The notes beneath the pieces were generated by a model. It ran no database searches and was not told where the DNA came from. It saw only the letters and a program-made list of their open reading frames with translations. Positions 24,361 through 35,337 of a stretch of DNA of 64,000 nucleotides are shown piece after piece. A program made the translations under genes and the position numbers. The stretch is taken from assembly GCF_030272615.1 (NCBI RefSeq), contig NC_081407.1, positions 140,186,897 to 140,250,896 of the forward strand, given 5' to 3'. Source of the stretch: Cryptomeria japonica (Eukaryota > Streptophyta > Pinopsida > Cupressales > Cupressaceae). The stretch's first letter is position 1. Every line of letters begins with the position of its first letter.

Positions 24361-27300
24361 TTCCTATTACCATCTAGGAATTCGTAAAAAGGAGATAGAA
24401 AATATCATAAAAGAACACTTAGAAATGGGTCAAATTAGGCCTAGTTCTATCATATTTGTTTCATTCATAGTTTTTATCAAGAAAAAAGATGGCACGATGC
24501 ATTTATGTGTATTGATTCTAGAGCATTGAACAAGGAAACAATAAAAATCAAGTATCATATTTCCAGGATTGATGAGCTAATTGATAATATGTTGGAGTCC
24601 TATATTTTTTAAGATTGATTTGGGATCAAGTTTCCATTAGATTACTCCACGGAATGAGGAAGTACATGTTGTATACACTTAAAATTGGTTGGAGATAATT
24701 AATTAAATATGAAGTTATTTAATTAAAAAAACCTTTATTCTTCTACTTATAAATAAATTTAACAATTTATTTATATAGTTCATTTCTCTAATTCTTCTTA
24801 TCATAATTCATTTCTTCCATTTTCCTAACTATATAAACAAATTCAATTATTTGGTTTTATTTGATTATCCATTTTCATTAAATTTGAATTTTTAATTCAA
24901 ATTGACACATAGCTCCTAATCTTTAACCACCTTCTAACCTCCCTCCAACTCAACCTCTAATCCAATCATGGGTTATCCTAACCTCATCTCTTCTAACCAA
25001 TTCTATCCTAAACTCCTTATGGGTGGTTATCTTCTCTTGAAGACACATGGCATCTTTGCCACATGTCTTCTTCTTCTATGACACTTGCCCTCTTGAGGGA
25101 CACGTGTGACCTTTTTAGAGTTCTTATATGCCACTTGTCCTCTCTAGGATGACAAGTGTCATATCTCCTTGATTCCCTCTAACCTCTTCATCTTTAGCCA
25201 TTCATCTCTCCAGGCCAAATCTCCACCATTGAATCCTGCCACCTCACCTCTTGCCTTGGAAAGGATATAAATATCTTTCATTTGCATTCATGGCTCTCCT
25301 CCTGCTACAATTTTATTCCTGCATTTTAGATTACATAATCTAAGATCTTGCATCCTTAGCATTGTGATTTAGCATAGCTTTTTTATCATGATATCGTGGA
25401 AATCGTATAGCTTTTAAAATCATGTAGCTACTCATTCTCCAAGTAGTCATCTTGTTGATCATGTTGTTGCTAAGAGCCAACCCATACATCCAAAAGGTCC
25501 TTGAAGATAGAGGACAATGGGACGATACTAAGAAGGCTGAGTTTGTATTTTATGTTCTTGATTTGCTTTCTACAATTTGTCTCATTGATGTGTTTAGTAT
25601 GCTTTTAATGGATTGACACATAATTTCTACGCACACATGTAAAATAAAATTTAGGTGTCACTTTGGGCACTTTGAACTCCTAGTCATGTCTTTCATCTTG
25701 ATAAATATACCAACTACTTTTTAGTCATGCATAAATAGGTATTTAATCAATAAAGATTTTTTTCCTTTTATGACATTTTGGTTTACAATAAGAATTGAGA
25801 AGATCACCTAAAACATTTATATATAGTCCTTAGAATAGTAGAGCAATATTATTTCTTTGAAAAAATCCAAATGTGAGTTTGTAGAGATAGAGATCGTGTA
25901 CTTGGGCTACATTATTAGTGCTCAAGGTCTTTTGGTGGATCAACAAAAGATACAAACCATCTTGGGCTCACCCCCTTCTACCACATTGACATAGTTGATA
26001 GAATTCTTTAACATTTGTGGCTATTTTAAAACATTGTTTAAGAGGTCTTCACAACTACTAGTACCCTTAATTAGTATGAAAAAGAAATACAGGATCTTAC
26101 ATAGATATAGTTTAAGAATATTTTGATAAGCTTAAATTGGTAATGGAGATCATGTCCTTTTCTTGCTAATACAATTTTCACACAATTATTTGTTGTAGAA
26201 TGTAATTCTATAAGAGGGGGAATTGGAATCGTCTCAGTGTAGAAGAGGCATCTCATAGAATTTAAAAGTGGTAAATTAAAAGAACCAAAAAAGTACTTTA
26301 TTTATATTAAAGAGGTGCTAGCTCGCTATAATACATGCTTTAGCCAAGTTTTGATATTATTCAGCTTTTGGAAGACTTGTAGTGAAAACATATCATAACA
26401 ACTTGAAGTTATTTCTTAGCCAATGTAACTTGAATGACAGGGAACACCAATGTGTGAGTAAGCTCCAAGATTATGCTTTTGACATAGAATACACGAAAGG
26501 ATAAAACAAATATAGTCTTGATATTCTTTCTTGAAAACCTAATCTGCGTTCTACTTATGTTATTTCTATTGACTATAAGGTTTCTATAGAAAAAAGAATG
26601 TTAAAAATATGTTTGGCACTAATATACTTGATGGGAATCTGAGAGATGAAGTATTTTTAATTTAGAAAATGGTCTCATTCTTTATAGCCTAAAATCTTCC
26701 TAGAATTATTAAATCTAATATGAAGAAGAAATTTTGAGAGAATTTTATGATGCACCACTTGAAAGACTCCTAGAATACTATAAGACCTACAAGAAAATTA
26801 GAGAGAGGTTCTTATGGAAGGACATCAAAGGGGATATCCTCAAACACATCAAGGAATGTATGGCCTACTAAAAAAATAAAGAAAATAGTGTTTTTAATAG
26901 GCTTGAGCTTAGCCATGTTGTCTATCCCAAATCAAAAGTGGGAAGCATATTAATGGATTCCATCACAAACCTCCCAAGGGTAAATGGAAAAGATTGCATT
27001 CATGTCAATTTTGATAATTTAACTAATTATTCATACTTCTTTTACATTCCTTTATAATTTAAAGCACATTAGGTGAAAATTTTATTTTTCAAAAGAGTTT
27101 TTAAGTTGCATGGATAGCATAACAATATTATTAGTGATAAGAGAAAAAAATTCTTAGCTCCTTTTGGTAATACTTATTTGATTTAAAAGTAAAAAAATCA
27201 CTTCTAGTACAAACTATCATCCACAATAGATGGACAACCAAAAATAGTGTAAAAGTAGGTTGAAAATAGCTGATGAATTATTTTTCAAATTAACAATAAG

Positions 27301-27990
27301 CTTTCATTAAGTAGTTACATTTGAGAGTATTTATTTGAACTACCCACCATATGTCAATTGGTATGTCTTTGTTTATGAAATTGCATGGTTATAATGCATT
27401 AACCATCTTTGATTTAGTGTTCACAAATAGTAGAGTGCTAAAAACTAGTGACTTGGTGAAGCATAGCCAAGACATATTGAGATCACTCAATGATCACTTC
27501 TAGCAAGTCTATAATCAATAGCAATTCTATGAAATTAAAAACTACATAGAGAGGTCATTTGAGGTTGGGGATATCATCTTTATGACATTGTATCCTTATA
27601 AGAAAACCTCCACCAAAGGTATTGGAGATGAAGAGCTCAAATCCTTCTATGAGCCTTAAAGGATCTTGAGGCGAGTTGATAAAGATATAAATGAGTTAGA
27701 ATTGCCAAAAAATGGTAAGATGCATAATATTTTTCATGTATATCATCTCAAGAGGACACTTGGACAACATGTTGTACATATTTAGTGGATTTTCCACCCT
27801 TGGATGTTGAGGGGAAACTCATATTGGTACCCATGTTTTATTGATATAAGGGTTGATAAGTTGAGGAATAAAAGCATTACTGAGTAATTGATTCATTGGG
27901 AGAATATACCTACAAAAGATGCTTCTTGGTAAGGGCAAAATATCTTGAAGTATCTAAAATTTGTATTACTTGAGGGACTTTTTGGGAATG
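24360..27990 (+). pseudogene. Chromovirus pol remnant: RT, RNase H, integrase, chromodomain
   Basis: RT starts near 24375 (GIRKKEIENIIKEHLEMGQI, then KKKDGTMHLCV and KIDLGSSFH). It is split by a solo LTR at 24670 and resumes at 25641 with CHFGHFELLVMSF. The catalytic FDD box near 25775 reads FYDILVY, so one aspartate is lost. RNase H continues to about 26540 (DREHQCVSKLQDYAFDIEY). Integrase parts run from about 26820 (ILKHIKECMAY) through VGSILMDSITNLP to the GDIIF block near 27568. A chromodomain follows (KSITEYLIHWENIPTKDASW-like, about 27860-27930). Chromodomains direct integration toward particular chromatin. Stops and frameshifts occur throughout. Confidence 0.85.
24670..25635. mobile_element. 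Solo LTR, 966 bp, inserted in the chromovirus RT
   Basis: The insert begins TGTATACACTTAAAATTGG and ends ATTTCTACGCACA, flanked by a perfect 5-bp duplication CATGT at 24665-24669 and 25636-25640. The RT domain is contiguous in homology across the insert. A TATA box (GGATATAAATATC) near 25264 implies plus-strand transcription, with R/U5 to its right. There is no internal coding sequence, so this is a solo LTR of a family different from the 1269-bp LTR in the other chromovirus. Confidence 0.88.
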
Positions 27991-28194
27991 GTGAATAAAT
28001 TATATCCAACATCCTAATTATGAGGGCATTTCAATTATTTTTCAACCCTAGAAAACATTTTAAACTTTCTCATATTGTCATGCCTTCCTTTCATTTCCTC
28101 CACCCCCACTTGCTTTTTTCCCCCATATTTCATAATTTTGAGACTTCATCTACTATCATCACTTTCCATAGTTCCCCATTCCCACACACCCAAC

Positions 28195-28420
28195 TTCCTT
28201 TTTACATTGAGTATCTCTAAAGTTGAGTCCCTACTACCTCCTACATTTAGTATCCCTAAAGTGTGATCTTCACTCCCTACATTGGGTATCTTTGAAGCTT
28301 GATCCACAATCCCTCTTACATTGGGTATCTCTAAAGATTAGTCCTCACTCCTCTTTATATCAAGTATCATTTAATTTTAAGCCCAACTCCCTCCTACATG
28401 AAGTATCTTTGAAAGCCAAT
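28195..28420 (+). repeat. Tandem repeat, ~39-bp unit, about 6 copies
   Basis: The block CATTGGGTATCTCTAAAG and its variants recur near 28207, 28245, 28282, 28321, 28360 and 28399, a period of 37-39 bp. Since 39 is a multiple of three, one plus-strand frame (28223-28771) stays open and gives a 13-residue repeat of the LHWVSLKLDPQSL type. It lies just after the chromovirus end and is probably part of its 3' LTR or flank. I see no sign of a real protein. Confidence 0.7.
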
Positions 28421-29020
28421 AATCATCATTCCACCACACTGAGTCCAAAAACCATTGCATCCCCTATCACCCTAGCATCCCCTATCACCCTAGCATCCTT
28501 TCATCCCATTTTTTTAATCCCCGAATTCAAACATTCAAAGAACATAATGCACATGGTGTACCAAATTAAACACTTCTCAGTAGCTTTCCAACTCTTGATT
28601 CACCAATCCATATTACCAATATACCCTCCTGGTTTGTATATGTACAAACATCCATATTTTGGCCTTCCTTTTCCTACATCCTCATCATTCAAACAAAGAA
28701 TTTCATCAATTTATATGGTTGATAAAAAAATGCCAATAATGGACCCAAATTTGAATGTGATAAAATGGTAGGAAGCTTTCAAACATCTCTTGTCACGTGT
28801 GGGCCCATTCTAGGCCTTCAACCTCTATATAAGGTGGGAACTTCATTGGTTTAAATCTTTTGGTCATTATTTTAGCAAACAATAATTTGTAGAAGTGAAG
28901 TACTATGTTTACCTATCAAATCTAAAGACAAAATCCCTTAGACTGGGAGATTAGATGATCAAACCCCATCATTCTATTGATCTAATTTCATTCAAAGATT
29001 ACATTTATGTTGAATATTGA
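28420..29020. other. AT-rich spacer, possible LTR remnant
   Basis: CCCTATCACCCTAGCAT is repeated in tandem near 28462-28495. CTTCAACCTCTATATAAGGTGGG near 28815 looks like a promoter TATA context, so this stretch may be the U3/R part of a decayed LTR. No gene is seen. Confidence 0.4.
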
Positions 29021-29135
29021 GTCCATGAAATATGCAATGTTGTGTCCAAGGAAACTTGTCATGTGTTTTTAAGAAGGTTGTGTCATTAATAGTAGGATGA
29101 ATACCAACACTATACTAGTTGAACAACTAAAATAT

Positions 29136-29499
29136 GTTGGAGTAACTTAAACTCAACCCCAGTAGTCCATCAATCACCTGCAAGAAAAATACCTATAACA
29201 TATGAAGGTTTGATTGATGCTATGCAACCTTGACAGAGAATTGATCTAAAGAGGAATTTGATATATGGATTGACCTATAAATAGATTGGATAATTTGCAA
29301 TGAATGGATGACTTGCTTTATAGAAAGCACTTGAGAAACCTAATCTAAAATTTAAAAAACTAAAATTAGCTCAATTAAGTGGGGCTATTATTAGCCTAAT
29401 CTAATAAAAGATAAATACAACTAAGTTTAGCTTGACTGAATAAAGTAATTAAAGTACTCAATTAATTAAATAATTAGATAATGTCTTAATTACTCCAAC
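29136..29499. mobile_element. MITE, 364 bp, 10-bp TIRs, 7-bp target duplication
   Basis: The element starts GTTGGAGTAA and ends TTACTCCAAC, perfect 10-bp inverted repeats. It is flanked by AAAATAT at 29129-29135 and 29500-29506. Copy A of the segmental duplication keeps an unfilled AT-rich site at the matching position near 18570. There is no coding capacity. A 7-bp duplication does not match the 8 bp of typical hAT elements, so the superfamily is left open. Confidence 0.82.
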
Positions 29500-30512
29500 A
29501 AAATATATGTAAATTGATATAGACTAAACATGACTATGAACAAAAATCTAAAACATACTAAATGAACACTTAAATAAAAAGAAAAGTATAATAAAAATAT
29601 TGAAAGAGATGCAATTTCTATTATTACACTACACACATTAATAATTATATAACATTCCATTATAATAAACTTGATATAAATTACAATGGCCACACATTCA
29701 CACCTTGGCTTCACACAGCGCACATTATAAAGCCCCATTTTTCTTTAGCCAATTGTATTAAAAGCCAGGGAATATTGTAAAACAAATAATTAAGATGAAA
29801 CATAGGCATGTGGATGCGTTCAAAGCGCCTACTAAATACATGGGCATTTTGCCCTACTTGTTGATTAAAGATGGAATAGAACATTCCTTACCAGTTCCAA
29901 CCGCTCCCTTGAAAACTTTTGTCATATCAATGATTTCTAAGAAAAATAGATAGTCCTATTCACACTCATCCATTATAAGAAGAGTTGCTAATGAACAATT
30001 TTAGTCCAAGCAAAAACAATTAAATAAAGTATATATGTAGACTATAATTTACATGTGCAAGACCCATCACTAACCCCAATATTCAACTGATGACTTGAAG
30101 TGGTGGAGAACATAGTTTCCTTTTTTATTAAGTATCCTGTGTATTTTTTTATTTGATCAAGAATAAAAAGGATGATGATCACATCTGTTTTTGATGTTGT
30201 CTTTCTGTTTATTTTTTTAAAATTTTGATGATTTCGTATATAAGATCAATATTTCTTTTGTTTGATAAAGGACAAAAAGATTGATAATGATTCTTTGTTA
30301 CATGTTATTTTTGTTTATTAAAGTTTTTTTAATGATTTCATATGTAAGATCAATGTTGAAATAGTTTTTTAGTTGAGTTGTATTTAATGTTCATATATTT
30401 TATTTTTTGGGGAGTGGTCTATATAATCTTAGGCCATTGTCATAGGATTACTATTATCTCTTTTCATGACTAACTTTTGCATGGGACGTTTATTTCAGGT
30501 TGATAATACTAA

Positions 30513-31009
30513 TATAGGGGAAGAGCACCAATAGATAACATAGTTCCAATATCCGTCATCTTATTGTCATGTTGACCCCCCAATAGCTGTCATAGTGAAA
30601 ATACCATTAATAAATTTATTTTGTACTAATAGCCGATCATTTTTTGTAATTAATTGGCCCATTTGTGCACAACTATTGGAACATTTGTCCCATTTGTGTA
30701 CCACTATTGGAACATTTGTGCACCACTATTGGGACATTTGTCAACAAGTACTAACGATTTTGAGTTGGTTACTAGAACAACTTTAGTTAGGCATTAGGTG
30801 ACACTTTGAAATTTGTACTTTTTGACCTTTGTGCGCATAATTGATTCCACAATGTACATTGTTACTACCCTGAAGCCAGATCAATAGCTATAAGTAGTTA
30901 AGTCCCATACGAAGACAACTAGAATAAATAAATCAAAATCCGATGTACCGTTTAGGATCTGTGGGTGCGCAAAGTTAATTATGACGGCTATTGGTGCTCT
31001 TCCCCTATA
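30513..31009. mobile_element. MITE, ~490 bp, 22-bp TIRs, TA-type target site
   Basis: TATAGGGGAAGAGCACCAAT (30513-30532, continuing AG) is matched by its exact inverse at 30988-31009. The outermost TA or TATA is probably the target duplication, as in Tc1/mariner-type MITEs. Inside the left end a CAATAGCCGTCAT-like word recurs near 30549, 30590 and 30632, and its inverse adjoins the right TIR. A ~30-bp internal repeat (CACTATTGGAACATTTGT type) lies at 30660-30740. No coding capacity is seen. Confidence 0.82.
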
Positions 31010-33369
31010 CTAGCCCCATCCGAAATAATTAGAAAATTTTAACTTACTTTTATTTGTCAAATAATTAAATACAAAAACTTCATATAATTTGTAAAAACCA
31101 TTCTAATTCATATACTCCAGTTATGGAAATATCCATATTTAATGATTAAAACACTTCTCCAAAATTATAGCAATTGCATTAATTGTTTCAGCAACTGACC
31201 AACAATTATAAAAATATAGACTAACATTAAAAATTTCTAATAGAAAATAATTCAAGCACAACAAATTTAAAATTCAAAACATCTTAATAGAATTTGTTGA
31301 ATAATAATGAAACACAATAAATTCAAATTCCAAACATATTTATTACAATAGTTTGTTGAATGATAATGATGTACTTTAAAAAATGAATGCTTAAATTCTA
31401 TTGTGTAATATTACTGAAATAAATTGAAAAATAGATAACTAAATTAAGATTTCATTCAATACAGTTTGAATTGACCTTATGGTAGAAAACTTGTACTCTG
31501 AAAAGAAAAAATCACAAATTCAAATACCCAATCCTTTACAAAAATGTCAAAATACAGACCAATTTGGAAACCGAAAGTCCACATATTTGATCAGACTTAC
31601 CTTCTTCGCAGACCAAACAAAGATTTCAGTAACGTGTTCGAGCCTCGGTAGAAACAAAACCAGGAATTACGCCACAGAAGGTAAGCTGTATGCAATGCAC
31701 CTCTCCAAGAAGTCTACAACCTTATTTCACGCCGCATTATCGTAAAGTTGATTGAAAAGGAAAGCTATCCAAACTAATTTTCGGCACAACTATCCCAGTC
31801 ATGACACATTTAGCAATCACACGGAAAGATTCATGAAGCCAAATGATCTCTGTGCCAGGGAAGAAAAAGTAGTAGATGTAACAAACTTTGACCTTTTTGG
31901 AGACAAACCCAAATGAAGAAGACACATGGCTCATAAAAATGTCATGTACACACAAGCAGGGAAGAGGGAAGGGAGAGTAGCTTAAACAGCCAAGGAGGTT
32001 TTTTTGTTTGGACTTGAAAATGGCTTATTTGTTTTAGCCCTAATTGGGAGGTTCAGTTTGGTCAGAACACTTAATAAAAAATTTGAAGATTCGGTTTTTC
32101 AAATAAAATAAAATGTATGAAGGAGTTGGGGTTGGTTTTGATTCTCAAGAGTTTTCAGTTTTTTTTAATATATATGGGGTATGGGAGGATGTGTTGCTTC
32201 AACATTACTGAATTTTTATCCGATATAATACTAATATATACTATTGCATGTTTACCAAGTGCAAAAAACCATATGCATGGGTTCTGTGAAAGTGAAATCT
32301 TCAATAATAAAAAAAGCTCTTACAGATGCCTGTGTCAGATGATGCCCTTGATACAGAAGTCTGTCACCCCAGCCGAATAATTCAGGAAAAGTAAATTACC
32401 ATCGACCCTAAAGTTAAAATTATCCTGTAAATATCACCAGATAACCCTGCAATTAGCGTCCGAGTCTAAGGATGCCAAGCATTCTAATGTACAAGTACCA
32501 GAATACAAATCTTAAATTGGAATAGTCCATCTTAGAGCAAATGAATCTTTCTTTTATCAATATATAAGATCACATTTTATGATTCAGAATTGTTGGAAAA
32601 TGATAGCATCCTAAGATGTATGAGCTAATTGCAGTGAAGGATCAAACACTTTATGCAGGTGAACAGTAGCCAGAAGTCATCCAAACAAGTGAATAGATGA
32701 ATCCTGTACTATTAACTTCACCAAACCAAGGGGATTAAGCAGCACTTTCACCTATGTTGCATCATATGATGATCTTTAACTCATGCATCAACTGATAATC
32801 TGAAATTGAGTCATTAATGTCATGAAAAGTGAGGCTACTGGAATTTAGCAGCCTGTATGCCAAGTACAATTCCTCTTTAGTTAGGTTTAAATCCTTGATT
32901 AACAATCACTCGAAAAACTGTCACTGTCAAAGCCTCAACAATCACTTGCAAAACAGTCAAAAGCCTCAACAACTTTAAATAACTAACACTAATGTTGGAA
33001 CCCTTTCAGCAATACAGTCTAACAGTAACTGTTAAGGTCGAGGCATGCCAGACCTGCAACAGCTGGCACATTATTTGCTACAGATGTGAATTGATTGAAG
33101 TTACTAGCTGCTGTTTCTGGATATGATTTGTGTATGTTTTTTATTGAAGTTTACCTTAACTAGAGCAGGTTTGTATCTCAATGATGCTAAAGGCTTGGTT
33201 AAAGTGATAGGATCCCCAAAGTCCCAATGTTTGGGGTTGCCGCTTCTTTAAATCTGTTGCCGGTGGTTCGAAGAAATCTGAAATTTACAGCATCCACAGT
33301 TTTGGTGAAGAATTTTTATCAGACGGAAATTTAGTAGTGATTTAAATTGATCATTCGTTTTTAAACTAT

Positions 33370-34080
33370 AATATTTAGATCAGGATGAAGAATCTGTTAT
33401 CAACGAGACCATGGAAATCACAAATGTCCCAAATCTTATCTCCAATATCAGCTGTGAGGCATTGAGAAAAAAAATATGTCCAGTTAATCCAAAATATGAT
33501 ATAATATACACTCATGGAATTGATATAATCATTATTTGCATTCAAAAGGTTAATGGATCAGCAGCCTACAGAAATTTGAATGCCGGAGATAGACAACGCT
33601 CATGCCACACAACAGAAAAAAATAAATTTAAAAACCACACCAATAGGCGTTTGACATTCACAATGCAAATGTCGATTCCTGCTATTTTCTCACTTGTATT
33701 GAAGAACCAGACCGTTACACATTTTTTACCAGACAGAAATTTACTACTGATTTGAATTTCATTGATAATAATTTGTTTTTAAACTACTAAATTTATATCG
33801 GGAAGAAGAACCTGTTATCAATGAGACCACGGAAGTCACAAATGTCCCAAATTTTATCCCCAATGTCAGTTGTGAGGAGCATTGAGAAAGAAAATCCTTT
33901 AAGTTAATCCAGAATATGATATAATATGCATACATAGAACTGATATGATCTAAGCTTTCAAAAGGTAAATGGATCAGAAGCGTACAGACATTTGAATCCA
34001 ACAAAGAAGAAAGTATTTCAAAAAACACAACAATATACATTTGCAAATCTCAATTCCTGCCATTTCCTCACTTATACTGA
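33370..34080. repeat. Local tandem duplication, ~417-bp offset
   Basis: The stretch from about 33387 (GAAGAATCTGTTATCAACGA) recurs from about 33804 (GAAGAACCTGTTATCAATGA) with scattered substitutions, through TATGATATAATAT and the TTCTCACTTGTATTGAA/TTCCTCACTTATACTGAA blocks. A third copy of its beginning is at about 23239 in copy A. It ends about 110 bp before the stop codon of the inhibitor gene. No coding function is evident. Confidence 0.75.
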
Positions 34081-34186
34081 AAAACCAAACCATTACATAA
34101 TTTTACAATATACCGCCTCCCATAATCCCTAAACAGAGACTTCCCAAACACATACGTAGAGAAACATAGGCCTAAAATATATAACA

Positions 34187-34780
34187 TTACAGAAGCTTTC
34201 GATATCCTGCAGTGGAAGCAAGATTATTGACCAAGGCAAGCGCATTGCTGATCAACTTAGAAGCGTTCTGCACCCGCCCCTGGACAAGCATTTTAACCCT
34301 TCCATTACGAGCAGCCTGGAAGCCATTAAGGCAGCTGTCCTCATTCGTCAGCGCGGCGCTCATCCAAGTCTGCATATTGCTCATCTGAAACTTGAAAGTT
34401 CCGCGCTTCAGATGCTTCAGCTCGGCCAGTGACTGGCTGATCTGATCTTTAGTATCACCGAAATTCTCCACGCAGTCCTTGAGCGCCGAGCGCTCTATTT
34501 TGCTGAGGCTCTTGCTACTTTTGGACAGAGTAACGGCCCAGGCCGAGGTATTTCGGGCATTGGCGAGGCTAACAATGACGGCGGCCTTCACGAGCTCGCT
34601 CTGGCTATGCTTGGCCTCCAGAGAGGCTGCGTAAGATCTCAGAGACGACACGCAGACGTCAGGATAGCGAGTGATCTTGCAAGAGGATGTAATGAAGTCG
34701 CCGCCTTGGGGTTTCACAGCGGCGGTGGACGTGAGGATTGCAGCGAGGATGAAGAGGGCAAATACAGTGGTGGAGTCCAT
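34187..34780 (-). CDS. Pectin methylesterase/invertase inhibitor-domain protein (PMEI-type), single exon
   Basis: The 197-residue product starts MDSTTVFALFILAAILTSTA, a clear signal peptide, so it should be secreted to the cell wall. The mature part has the four cysteines of the family: CKITRYPDVC near the N terminus (the hairpin disulphide), then LKDC and EDSC, which should form the second bridge. It fits the four-helix-bundle inhibitor fold and usual length. Such proteins inhibit pectin methylesterase or invertase; sequence alone does not say which. I chose the ATG at 34778-34780 because the TATA box lies about 60 bp upstream, inside a longer open frame. The gene is markedly more GC-rich than its surroundings and has no disabling change. 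Confidence 0.9.
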   Translation of the reverse strand: MDSTTVFALFILAAILTSTAAVKPQGGDFITSSCKITRYPDVCVSSLRSYAASLEAKHSQSELVKAAVIVSLANARNTSAWAVTLSKSSKSLSKIERSALKDCVENFGDTKDQISQSLAELKHLKRGTFKFQMSNMQTWMSAALTNEDSCLNGFQAARNGRVKMLVQGRVQNASKLISNALALVNNLASTAGYRKLL

Positions 34781-34836
34781 TGCGATTCGACCTCGGGACG
34801 TGCTCGATGATGAGGATCGTTGGGCCGTTGCGACTG

Positions 34837-34845
34837 CTATATAAG
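34837..34845 (-). promoter_or_regulatory. TATA box of the inhibitor gene
   Basis: On the minus strand CCCTTATATAGCAG lies about 60 bp before the chosen ATG, leaving a short leader of roughly 30 bases. It is the best core promoter sequence near the gene, and it excludes the longer frame that begins at 34867. Confidence 0.7.
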
Positions 34846-34939
34846 GGTCATAATGTAAGTAAATCAATATCCAACAACCGACCTAAAAGGCAAGGGAAAA
34901 GGCACATTGGAATATGCCCTTGTATACCTTGCTTTTAGG

Positions 34940-35160
34940 TCCCTACGTAGCCACTTTCATCTCTTACTGTTATAGTGACATGGCTTTCATAGTCATTAAA
35001 ATCAACAAGTTCTTATTTGTTACTTTCATCTCTTATTGTTATAGTGACTTTCATAGTCATTAAAATCAACAAGTTCTTATTTGTAGGTTACTATTATAGT
35101 GACATGGTTTTTCTAGTCATTAAAATCAATAAGTTTTTATTTATAGATTACGTATCACTT
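34940..35160. repeat. Tandem repeat upstream of the inhibitor gene, three units of ~65-80 bp
   Basis: The phrase GTCATTAAAATCAACAAGTT occurs at about 34993 and 35057, and as GTCATTAAAATCAATAAGTT at about 35121. Each is preceded by a TTATAGTGAC-type sequence. The units lie about 100-320 bp upstream of the TATA box of the minus-strand gene, so they fall in its distal promoter. Confidence 0.7.
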
Positions 35161-35337
35161 GTAACTAATTATAAAAAGTGGGAAGGCCTTCTTAAAAAGA
35201 TTTAGGAATCAATCTAGAGATGCAGCAAGCGGAAAATAAAAAACTCTTGAAAATCTTTCAGAGGTGAAGAACAAAAAGAAATAGTCTTATGGTTGTTTCT
35301 ATGGCGGTTAAGGTGGGCTTTGCTTCCTTTCTTTCTA

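Larger units (their letters stand above)
29020..34080. repeat. Segmental duplication, copy B
   Basis: This is the second copy of the block at 18445-23345, in the same orientation about 10.6 kb downstream. It adjoins the 3' side of the pectinesterase-inhibitor-type gene at 34187. Copy B carries two MITEs (29136-29499 and about 30515-31007) and a local ~417-bp tandem duplication at its right end. The two copies share no intact open frame, so the duplicated sequence is non-coding or a dead element. Confidence 0.85.

Noticed and set aside
34781-34867. 29-codon upstream extension of the inhibitor gene
   Set aside because: The TATA box lies inside it, and the next Met begins a perfect signal peptide.
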